Assembly: GCA_036872755.1 (NCBI GenBank)
Contig: JAVHNS010000016.1
Coordinates: 248,001-312,000, forward strand
DNA from: Orbilia blumenaviensis
Lineage: Eukaryota > Ascomycota > Orbiliomycetes > Orbiliales > Orbiliaceae
DNA: 64,000 bases
Reading direction: 5' to 3'
The position numbers were made by a program, and so were the translations under genes. Every line of letters begins with the position of its first letter. Position 1 is the first letter of the stretch. Of this stretch, positions 1 to 9,863 are shown piece after piece. The notes under the pieces were generated by a model, which was not told where the DNA came from, searched no databases, and was given only the letters and a program-made list of their open reading frames with translations.

Positions 1-1
1 C

Positions 2-955
2 ACAGTTTCAAAATGGTCTCCAGGGTCACAATATCTAGCATTATCAACTTCTTCCTCACGTAGTGCTATTCAACTCCGTACCCGTCCTTCACCGGATGGT
101 CCTGAAACGTCGTGTTACACTCACCAACTATGTTTGCTCGACATTCTTGATTTTGCAATCGAAATTTTACCGGAGGATGCATATACATTAATAATATTTA
201 CGCGCCACGATTTATACGAAACAGAGGAAGATGATTTTTGCATCGGCCGGGCGTTCGGTGGGAGTAGAGTATGTGTTGTAAGCTCAGCAAGATATCATCC
301 CTTCTCAGAACAGTTGGCCGGAGTAGGTAGCGACGAATTCGGCGGTAAAGGGCATGATTGGCCTGGTAGCCACTGTGCAAAATTCGTTCAAGAGATGTGC
401 CAAGAATCAGACCAACCATCCCGGAAGAAGAAAAAACGCAAAATCGCAGCGGAGTTAGAAGAGGGGACAACGGACGATATCCTAGCTAGGACCCCAATGC
501 ATAGGGCGATGGCAGCTCATATATCAGAAAATTCCAGCGCAGTTAAACATCGCGAGTATGAGAGAAGTATTTGGTTGTCTCGAATATGTAAAACGGCGTC
601 TCATGAGATCCTGCACTGTTTTGGAATCGACCATTGCACTTACTATGCCTGTATGATGCAGGGGACGACGAGTATTTTGGAAGACACGCGGCAGCCATTT
701 TATTTATGCCCAGTTGATCAAGCTAAAATAAAGGAGGCAATGGTGGGCAAAGACGAAAACATCGCAAAGCTATCCAAAGAGCAGTGGGAGCTGGATTGGT
801 GTAGGAGAATGAACACCTACTGTGGTAGCATCGTTTCTAGGGATATATCTTTGGGATGGAGGCCGATAATCGCCTGGTTAGAAGGAAGAATTGAGGAACT
901 TGAAGCTATACAGGGGGCAGAGGGGACGAAAGATGACCCTATTGAAATTGATTAA
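2..955 (+). CDS. Archaemetzincin-like zinc metalloprotease (5' end outside window)
   Basis: Peptidase family M54 (archaelysin). The frame stays open to the left edge of the window, so the N-terminus and start codon lie outside. Visible residues run from about codon 1 of the window to a TAA at 953-955. Around 601-636 it reads HEILHCFGIDHC, the M54 HExxHxxGxxH zinc-binding and catalytic signature, followed by a Cys-rich tail (HC, then AC, then LCPVD). In animal family members a second zinc is bound by four cysteines ending CPxC. Here the last one reads Asp (CPVD). Before the active site there is a basic stretch, KKKKRK, that could be a nuclear localisation signal. The substrate is unknown; archaemetzincins are presumed soluble aminopeptidases. 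Family assignment is confident, function is not. Confidence 0.85.
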   Translation, partial: TVSKWSPGSQYLALSTSSSRSAIQLRTRPSPDGPETSCYTHQLCLLDILDFAIEILPEDAYTLIIFTRHDLYETEEDDFCIGRAFGGSRVCVVSSARYHPFSEQLAGVGSDEFGGKGHDWPGSHCAKFVQEMCQESDQPSRKKKKRKIAAELEEGTTDDILARTPMHRAMAAHISENSSAVKHREYERSIWLSRICKTASHEILHCFGIDHCTYYACMMQGTTSILEDTRQPFYLCPVDQAKIKEAMVGKDENIAKLSKEQWELDWCRRMNTYCGSIVSRDISLGWRPIIAWLEGRIEELEAIQGAEGTKDDPIEID

Positions 956-1877
956 AAAGCTCTAGGCTATATCTAAAGAATAAACTGACGATGGGTAATG
1001 TTGAAATGTACTTGTCCTATTTCGCTGCCGATGTTAGTGGCATCTGGCTTCAGGTATGACAACCGAGCGTTTAAAGTTTCGGATAGCCCCATGGGCACCA
1101 TGCCGTAGGATTCTACCACGAAACACAAAAAAACCTCTCAACCCACAGTTTCAGGAACAAGAATCTAGAAAACATTGTTTTGCGCATTAGGTATAAGCTC
1201 ACAAGCTACTTCCTTGGCATGAGCAGGTTATTAGAAATACAGGAGTAACCTCTAAATAGCCTGGGAACTACTCAAGATCTACTAGTAATTTGTTTGTATT
1301 AGACGGTTTGGCAAAGTGCAAGGCTGTTTACTGTGTAAGTGATGTTCCCACTTCTAATACTGAGATCTAAAGTTTACCTTAAGCTTACTCTTTGACTCAT
1401 GAGTCTAGTAAATTCTATTTCTACCTTTATTACGTCAGCTTCCATACTGTTTCTCGCGAATCTAATCGCATAAACCTTCGAGATACTTCGCACTTCGGAT
1501 GTCTAACTCCCATAAAAAAAAACCACATTTTCACCCCCCCGAAAATAGCACTGGATTGACGAACTGGTGAATCACCACCGAATTCTAGACACCTATAGAC
1601 CCTATCCATCCTCCGAAAATGTTTGTAAGCAGTATCCACTCCCCATAAGCCGGATTCGTCACCTCGGAGACTTCTTCGGAAATTAAGATCCAAGGCCAGA
1701 GAGCCCATATACACCAAAACCCCATCTACAAGCCTATCGACATATACCTATAAATACAGCCCTTCGTAATGTATACATGGATAAACAACATCAAATACCT
1801 CAGAATCGCCCCGAAAACCATCCGTACATAACCCAAAATACATTTAAATACCCCCCAAAACCTACCCACCTGCTTCG
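956..1877. other. Intergenic, AT-rich; promoter of the FAD oxidoreductase
   Basis: There is no supported gene in this 0.9-kb spacer. Short open frames here lack recognisable protein composition. The last about 130 bases hold a TATAAATA element and an A/C-rich leader directly before the start codon at 1878. Confidence 0.5.
1749..1756 (+). promoter_or_regulatory. TATA-box-like element TATAAATA
   Basis: A consensus-like TATAAATA lies about 120 bases before the ATG of the FAD oxidoreductase. This fits a fungal core promoter with a 5' leader of roughly 60-90 bases. Seen in sequence; the function is inferred. Confidence 0.4.
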
Positions 1878-2927
1878 ATGGCTTCTAAATCTCTTTTCGA
1901 TGCTATAATTATCGGCGGCGGTCCCGGCGGTCTCAGCGCCGCACTTGGGCTCTGTCGCCAGTCTCGTACTTGTCTGGTTATAAGCCATAAGGTTTTCCGT
2001 AATGACGGAATAGAAGCTTCACACGCCGTCCTTGGGCATGACCATACCCACCCGCAGGAGATATGGGCCAAGGCACGCCAGCAAATAGATCGCTACGGAA
2101 CGACCTCGTATGCCGAAGATGAGGTTATATCCGCCAAACAGCAAGAGCTACCGGAGTGGAACAGCCACAAGGGATTCATGGTTAAGAGCAAAAGCGGCCA
2201 GACCTGGCTTGGGAAAACATTGGTGCTCGCCATGGGCATCAAAGATATTTTCCCAGCAATCGAGGGATATAAGGAAAACTGGCCACGGAATATCTATCAA
2301 TGCCTCTTTTGTGATGGATGGGAGAGGAAAGATACTGAGAAAGCTATTCTGGCAGTACCAATGGGGAATGGAATGATCCCGTCTCTGATGGCTAGCATGT
2401 GCCTTGGAATGAACAAAGAGAAGAACAGCGACGGATCAGCCAAAGTCACCATCCTAACTGGAGGGCCTTTCGACTTCGAAACCTCAAATTTTGAGCCATC
2501 TATTGTGAAACAACTTAAAGCAGTAATGACTCGCGGCGTCAAGATCGACCAGCGCAAAGTCGTGGCACTCGAGAGCTCGGAACCAACCGAGGGAGTTAAT
2601 GTCCGACTACAAGACGAAAATGGAGAGGAAGAAAAGGTGCATTTCGGATTCGTCGTGCATAAGCCTCAAACCGAACTCAACGGCCTAGAAATAATCAAGG
2701 AATTGGGAGTAGAGACGGAAAAGGGAGGACACGGAGATACCATCAAGGTGATCCAGCCATTTCAAGCGACAAACATTCCTGGCTTGTATGCGGCTGGAGA
2801 TAGCGGGGTCCCAATGACACATGTGACCTCTGCTATGGTATCAGGAGTTTCTGCTGCAGGTGGTATTGTGCATTACTTGAACGGCTTGGATGATGAGGAT
2901 GCACTTGCATCAGCCGGTCTATCGTAG
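1878..2927 (+). CDS. Thioredoxin-reductase-like FAD-dependent dithiol oxidoreductase
   Basis: Single-exon protein of 349 residues. The N-terminus reads IIIGGGPGGLSAALGL (residues about 10-25), the Rossmann FAD-binding GxGxxG. A CLFC motif at residues 142-145 (2301-2312), followed by DGWE, matches the redox-active CxxC of the thioredoxin reductase / GliT-type branch of class II pyridine-nucleotide disulfide oxidoreductases. Near the C-terminus GLYAAGD is the second FAD-contact motif. Such fungal proteins either reduce thioredoxin or oxidise dithiols in epipolythiodioxopiperazine biosynthesis. No non-ribosomal peptide synthetase or other biosynthetic partner is visible nearby, so a stand-alone redox role is as likely. 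Family confident, substrate unknown. Confidence 0.85.
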   Translation: MASKSLFDAIIIGGGPGGLSAALGLCRQSRTCLVISHKVFRNDGIEASHAVLGHDHTHPQEIWAKARQQIDRYGTTSYAEDEVISAKQQELPEWNSHKGFMVKSKSGQTWLGKTLVLAMGIKDIFPAIEGYKENWPRNIYQCLFCDGWERKDTEKAILAVPMGNGMIPSLMASMCLGMNKEKNSDGSAKVTILTGGPFDFETSNFEPSIVKQLKAVMTRGVKIDQRKVVALESSEPTEGVNVRLQDENGEEEKVHFGFVVHKPQTELNGLEIIKELGVETEKGGHGDTIKVIQPFQATNIPGLYAAGDSGVPMTHVTSAMVSGVSAAGGIVHYLNGLDDEDALASAGLS

Positions 2928-3867
2928 AAGCCCGAATATTTGATAGACCGCAAGTACAACCTTGCATACACAGGTTTGCTTGTAGCTTGGGTAGTGTTGA
3001 GTGCGCACTTGCAATTGAAGGATCTGGAAAAATTCGTTTCTGGCTCCAAACCTACAACTCGCCAAGTTCGAGGTTTCAACCTGTAGCTACTATCTACATA
3101 CTCCTTGGATATATTTGGTATCTATCTAATGTAGCCAACTATAGCTTAGATCACAGAAAATAGCTCAATCGGAATATACGTAGCTGGACCTCAAGATTTC
3201 AAATAATTACTCAGTGCAGCGTTAAATCTAATATTTACGTATATATAAGTATATTCCCACAATCAATTTAAACGCCGGAGCCGGCACGACAAGCAACACC
3301 CTCAACTCCACAATGTATATCACTAAGACGTAATGCAAAATTGGGAGCCTTGAAACAAAAAGTCTTGACAAGTATGAGTGCGTATCGAAATTCGAAACTA
3401 CACCGCTTCACAAATGGATGGGTTCCAAGCAGCTGTGGAGTAATCATTGAACCATGCGTCAATATTATTGGTTTGCATGACGGTCGTGATGCGGGGTTAT
3501 TCCACCAACCCCAGCGACTGTGGTGGCTGAGTAGTGAATTTTAAGGCTGAGATCGTTTGGACGAGCAAAGTTACGAGCTAGTAACACTTTGTTGAGCTGT
3601 CATTGCATGCGCATGTAGTGTCGATACCTTCGATCCTGCCTGCAGCTCGTCAAGAGACCTTGGAGGGGAAGGATTGAATTTACAATATTAAAAACTAATA
3701 TGGTTGTATGCCTCTGCATCTAAGTCGTCTACTATAAAGGTGTATCTTTCAACTTTCGAATGATTAATTACTTAAAAGACCGAAAAAGACGCAAGGAGCC
3801 TGTGAGGAAATTTACAACACGAATACGAGAGAAAGCTAAAATATATTAATATAGGTAAAAAGACGAA
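2928..3867. other. Intergenic, AT-rich; promoter region of the NLR gene
   Basis: A 0.94-kb spacer rich in TA steps. I found no convincing gene. The last 100 bases are A-rich and lead into the ATG at 3868. Confidence 0.45.
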
Positions 3868-6800
3868 ATGGATCCCCTCAGTGTCACCGCCAGCATCATT
3901 GCCGTCGTTCAGCTTTCCACTGCGGTAATATCATACTGCGTCGGATTCAGTCAACAGGCTAGAGGCGCCGCTCAAGATATCAAGGAAGTAACATCAGAAC
4001 TTAAAGATTTACGCAATTTGTTGGAGGAAATTCGTGCGGTTTTACCAGAGGATGACCGACCGGAGAATTCAGAACTTGCGGGGCTGTACGCAGCTCTGGA
4101 GACGAGCAACGTTATCATTACAGATATATCTGGACGGTTGGCTCCTCACCTACAAGGGGGGGTTAAAAGTCGTTTGAAGTGGCCATTCGAAGGCAAAGTT
4201 ATCCAAGAAAAGTTGGAAAAGCTACAGAAGCAGAAGTCAACCTTCCAGCTGTTCTTCGCTCTCCAGCAAAGAAAACTTACAGTCGAACAGTCAAAGGACA
4301 CTGGAAAACTGGTCAGTCAAGCGGAAAGGGGAAGGCGGACTGAGATTCTAAATTGGTACAAAACGAGCGATCCAGAACGAAATCATAATATTTCGAGGGA
4401 CCACCACGAGCCAAACACCTGTAGCTGGATTTTCGAGCTGGAAAGTTTCAAGTCTTGGGCTTCCCACGAAGGCGAATCCCTATGGATTTATGGGATACCA
4501 GGGGCCGGGAAGACTATCATCTGCTCAACAATTATTGAAAATCTTAGGGCACGAGGCCCTTCGTCCAAGCTTGTCTATTATTATTTCGACTTCTCGGATT
4601 CTAAGAAACAAACTTTTACTAGCTTCCTTCAATCTGGAATCTACCAGCTTATCGTTGAAAGTGACGACATCCCCGAAGTGGCAGCTGCCCTCTACGAAGA
4701 CCACCTCGGGCTCCATCAACCGGCGATCGAAGAGTTATTCGACGTGTTTGCTGCGCTTGTTTCTAAGGAAAATGTTTTTGTAATCGTTGACGCGATCGAC
4801 GAATGTTCAAAAGAAGAAAGATCTAACTTTTTTCGAGTTTTCATCAAAAACCTACCAGCCTCAGTAAATTTGCTCATGACAAGCCGACGAGAATCAGATA
4901 TAGAAAGGGCTCTCAGTGATACATCTGCACATATTGTATCGATCGAGAATTCTGAAGTTGATCAAGATGTTCGTTTACATATCACGAACGCTATGGCAAC
5001 CCATCCGAGCTTTCAGAGCTGGAAAAATGTGGCTATAAAAAATGAAGTAGTTGATACGATTGTTTCTGGCTCTCGTGGGATGTAAGTAGTCCAATATACA
5101 TTGATCGGGGAACAATTATAACTTGCGATATTCCAGGTTTCGATGGGCAATTTGCCAGCTGGATGTCATAAAGCAGTGCGCCAACCCAAGGATGGTTCGC
5201 GCAAAACTAAGAGAGCTGCCAAAGACGCTCGATCAAACATATGACCGAATTCTCCAGGAAGTTCCAGGTATTCACAAAACATTTGTCCAGTCAGCACTCC
5301 GGTGGCTAGCATTCTCGGAGAGACCTCTCCTTTTAAGTGAGCTCGAGGAAGCCGCCGTTATAGATCCAAGTTTTGGACCCTTTAACGCTGAAGACAGCAG
5401 ATTTCTAGATTCAGCCAAAATATCGGAGCTATGTGGCCCCCTGATTGTTTTGGGCGAGAAGCGGCTCAACCAGAACCTTAGAGGGACTGATGACTGGCTA
5501 TTCCTCATGCTTCGCAATATAGCTTCCATCGATTTTGGTTGGAATAAAGTTCGAATAGGAGGGTGCACAGGTGTCTACACAACGGTCAGCCTCAGTCATT
5601 ACTCCGTAAAAGAATACCTAACATCCAAAAGACTTGAAATGGGGTCCCTCTCGGAGTACTTCTTGATGGAAAACATATCACACCGCTACTTGACTGAGTG
5701 CGCAATTATATACTTGCAAGGATTGGGGCAAGGAAATATACTCTCCCGACGAGTATTTGATGAATACCCATTGCTTGAGTATTGCGCAGTGAACTGGATG
5801 CAGCATTTCCGTAAAGCCGATACCGATCCCAATCTCATAGATCTCTTGATGAATTTCTTCGACCTATCTGAGCCCGCAGCGTATATTAACTGGTTAAATT
5901 CGTACGATCCGGACGGGGATTTATTTGGAAAACGATTTGACAACCTGTATAGAGAAAAACGTATAGATAGGGCTCTGAAGAGCTTTAACACCCCCTGTAC
6001 TGGGCTGCGCAACTTGACAGTATCGATCTAATCACAAGGCTCATTGAAGATGGCGCAGAAGTTGAAGGCTCATGCGGAGGCATCCTTGGGACGCCGTTAG
6101 GTGTAGCGTCATACTACCGTTTCGAAGGCCTGGTCGAGAAACTTCTTGAAGCTGGTGCGGACCCAAATGGGAGGGGAGGATACTTCGGGTCTGTTTTACA
6201 GTCTGCTGCTGCTGGAGGATCGAAAAAGATAGCCGAAATCCTTGTGACATCCGGCGCGAATATCTGGAAGGTGGGTGGGAGATGGAAGACTGCTCTTGGC
6301 GCAGCGGCGAGATATGGCCACGATGATGTGGTATCCCTTCTATTAAACGGGCAGCTTGATATTGCCACTATTTCGGCATTATCCGGCTCCGCGCTTTATG
6401 AAGCAGTCCTTGAAGGGGAGGTCAAGATAGTAAACAAGCTTCTGGATGCAGGCGCCGATATTAACATGTGGGGGTTGACAAGTACGCCCCTCTACACCGC
6501 GGTCAGCAAGGGGTTTGTAGAGTTGGTCCAGATCCTTCTCAACCGAGGCGCCGACGCGGACAAAGGTGATCAAGGGGTTTCGAATTATCCGTTGGCTGCT
6601 GCGGTAAGCGGAGGCGATGTGAATATCGTCCGAATGTTGCTCAAGGCTAGTGCACCCTCAGCTTTAAAGCACCGGAGTATCCCTCTTTTGAGGAAAGCGA
6701 TTTTGAGTGAGAGCTTGGATGTGTTCAAAATGATTCTTGATGCGGGAGGAGGCCTGTATATCGATCGTGAAGGGAATTCAAATCTGGACCCCGGCAGCCT

Positions 6801-9416
6801 TTATGAGGCATTAGAGAGAGAACAGTTCGAGATGGCGAGGATCCTGCTTGAGCGCAATGTCGAAATCTCGGAGCAGGCATTCCTTGAAGCAATTAGACAA
6901 TGGAATACTGACCCGTGGTTCGTAAGAACTATCCTGAAAGGAAACCCGAATATTAACGCACACTCAGGGGACAGTGGAAGCATATTGCACCTTTCTATCG
7001 ATACCGGTGACAAAGAATTAGTCCGTTTAATTCTAGACAGGGGTCCTTATGTCGATGCTCTGTCAGATGAGGGCAATGTTCTAACCCGTGCAATCATGAG
7101 AGGAATGATGGATATCGCGACCGAGCTCATCGAGAAAGGAGCGGATATTCACCGAGAGCTCAGAAATAAATACTGTCCCTTTGCATCGTGTATGGAATTG
7201 GCAATCCGGCAGACCTCTCCAGACTTTGAGATGGCGGACATATTACTAGGCCTGGGAGTTGATGTTAATTGTGGCGGGAGAAGATCGTAAGTACCTACTT
7301 ACCCAGGCACTTAATGCTATATTACCTACCTACCCTATCCCAACCTACCCGCAATAGTAGTTTAAGTTGCTATATTGATATTACAATTAATCTCGCGGTA
7401 AACATTGGGGCGAAGATGGGTGTCAATATTATTATATGGGTTCATACTTACAACATATACATAGGCTTGGATTAGCAATCGAAGAGGGTAGTGTCGACGT
7501 CATTCAATACCTTGGAAAAAAGGGAGTGGATTTGAACTCGGTTATGGATTACGATACCGAGTCCGCCCGATACAGGTGTACACCATTGCAACTCGCAGTC
7601 CAAAAGGGTCGGATAGATATCATTGATACCCTGTTGGAACTTGGTGCCGATACCAACGGGCCGGCAGGGAAACAGGGGACGGCGCTCAATTACGCAATGT
7701 TTTCTGAAGGAGACACAGAAGCCATATTTCGACGACTGATTTCTCAAAGAGCGGTTTTAAATGATACTCCGCAGGGCTGTGGGATTATTTGCGCTGCATA
7801 CTGGAATGGTCACCATGGGTTGGTCCCAGAGCTAATAAACCTCGGGGCGGACGTTAATGCGGTTTTTAGAACGGAGGACTTTGGTGACTGGGTCCCCCTC
7901 TCAATGGCAATCTGGAAAAAGGACACTAAGATAGTGCATTTACTACGAGAACACGGGGCTCAACTAGCGGGCACTAATGCGCAAGCCGCCATCTTGTTGG
8001 TACGTAATGGCCGTATCCAAGGCCTAAACGAAGTATTACTCGGGGGCGTGGACCCCAACTCGTCTCCTCCTTGGAACTCTCCGATCAATGTAAGTTTTGA
8101 GATCGATTGATCCTGCATCCTATGAAAGTTTTCGTCGTTTGATATTAGATTGCGCGAGAAGTTAACATCCCCTCGAAAAGGCAGCCATCAAAAAAGGTTA
8201 CAAAGATATGGTGGAACTCCTTCTCTCGTATGGAGCAAGTCCAAACTGCCTCCCAGGTGCAGATTACGATCCTCTCACAAGCGCGATCAAGACGGGCGAC
8301 CCATTAATGACAGAATACTTGATTCAAATGGGTGCCGATCCAAACAAAAGGGGTGAGGAGAGCTGGTCACTGGCAGAGGCAGTATCTCAACGGAGTTTTG
8401 AGCTTGTCGACTTGCTGCTGGAGAGTGGCGCCGACATTATGAACTTCAATGGCCTTGCGTTTAGAAGTGCCATCAAAGGAGGCGAAAAAATGTTATACCA
8501 TTTGCTGGAAAGAGTGCCACTGGAAGATAGGCAAAAGGCATTGGACACGGCACTACAACAAGCTTTGCATTTAGCAGATGTTAATCTCTGTGAGCTTCTA
8601 TTAAAGCTGGGTGCCGATGCTAACTCTATTGGCGAGCGCGGAAGTCCCTTTCACTACTTGTTTCCACAAAAATCGGATGATTCCGGTTTTTTGTGTGATT
8701 TACGGGACCGGGAAATCATATTCAATCTATTAATCGAGAATGGAGCGAAGCCGAGGGATGTCAAGGGATGTCCATCCGTTTTGGCAAACGCGCTGACAGT
8801 TCTTTACGAGGCAGAAGCCAATAAATCGAACCCCGCGCAAAAACTACTAGAAATGGGGGCAGATCCAAATGGCAAGGGCGGTAGCGAACACGATACCCCG
8901 CTCCAAACAGTAATTAGCCGTCAATGCTCGCGCTCGTTCATTGAGCTACTCATAATCGCTGGTGCCAATGTGAATACAATTAGCGGAGACTTTGGCACGG
9001 CACTCCACACAGCAGCTTACAAAGGCGACTATCAGACGGTTACCATCTTGCTACAGCATGGAGCCAATGTAGACGTCTTATCCCCCAGATATGGAGGAGT
9101 TATTCAGGCTGCTGCGAGGGCTTGGGGGGGTTCTAAGAGTGTCCGAATAATGGAGTTGCTTCATAGCCACGGGGCATCAATTCATTCTATCGGTGGGGAA
9201 CACGGCAACGCACTCCAAGCAGCAGCAAAGCGTGATAATCTAGAGGCTGTTATTTGGCTTCTAGAACATGGAGCGGATCCAAACCTGAAAGGCCCAGGAG
9301 GGACACCAGTTCAGGTAGCAATTGAATCATGGAGCTGGAGAGTGGCTTCATACCTTGAACAACGATATGGACGGGCCCGGGCTACTACTCCAGAACCTAC
9401 TAGATATTCCACCTAA
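3868..9416 (+). CDS. NACHT-ankyrin STAND receptor (fungal NLR), frame interrupted at 5991-5995
   Basis: Exons 3868-5081, 5137-7286, 7465-8089 and 8181-9416. Introns of 55, 178 and 91 bases start GTAAGT. The exons sum to 5,225 nt, one short of a multiple of three; restoring one base gives 1,741 residues. Residues about 1-115 resemble the helical N-terminal domain common in fungal STAND proteins (begins MDPLSVTASIIAVVQLS). The NACHT P-loop GIPGAGKT is at residue about 209 and Walker B VFVIVDAIDEC at about 303. After a winged-helix-like region, about 1,000 residues of ankyrin repeats (LLxxGADPN type) run to the C-terminus. Fungal NLRs act in non-self recognition and programmed cell death; the ligand here is unknown. 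Exon 2 stays open only if one base is added in the CCCCC run at 5991-5995. Without it the protein stops after about 700 residues, before the ankyrins. This may be an assembly error, an allele-specific null or a true pseudogene. Confidence 0.8.
5991..5995 (+). other. Apparent one-base deletion in a C homopolymer of the NLR gene
   Basis: Upstream frame reads AAC ACC CCC TGT and stops at 6029-6031. The ankyrin frame begins immediately after a stop at 5986-5988 and reads CCC CTG TAC TGG GCT GCG (PLYWAA, a typical ankyrin helix start). The two frames overlap by only about 43 bases. Adding one C (C5 to C6) joins them as NTPLYWAAQLDS. The site does not fit a canonical X XXY YYZ slippery heptamer in the upstream frame. 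Confidence 0.75.
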
Positions 9417-9863
9417 GAGTATACACGTAGTAAATCTTTCTAACTAATTGAGGTCCGCATTCCGGAATTTGTTTCAGTTTTAGCATACTTAAACAATTAT
9501 CTAATAGACTTAGCATAATATCTAGGGACCGGACGACAGCTTAGAGGGCATCTGAGGAAATGAATGATCCGACATGGAGTTACATGCTATAGTAGATACG
9601 CAGGCCTTAGTATTAATGTGAGACAAGTACGGATGTATGTCTAATATTGTGAAGTTGATCAGCTTTGTCTATTAAGTATTCACGGCCTGGCCTTCTTTGT
9701 ACCAATCGTAAAGAATATGGCTTCGCGATTGGCCTTTCATGAATTCGGATGCGTCTCCTAGCTGTATACAATCCGGCCAGGCAAACTCTGATGTCATGTA
9801 ATAAAAAAGAAGAAGAAAGAAAGAAGACAGCCCCGCCCAGCCGTTCTTATCCTAAAATTACAA
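9417..9863. other. Intergenic spacer between convergent NLR and SWA2 genes
   Basis: Tail-to-tail spacer of about 450 bases. It holds an A/G-rich run at 9802-9827 (AAAAAAGAAGAAG-like). No gene seen. Confidence 0.45.

Noticed and set aside
5985..6000. Programmed -1 ribosomal frameshift in the NLR gene
   Set aside because: The in-frame codons ACC CCC do not allow good P-site re-pairing at -1 and no downstream structure is obvious. An indel is simpler.
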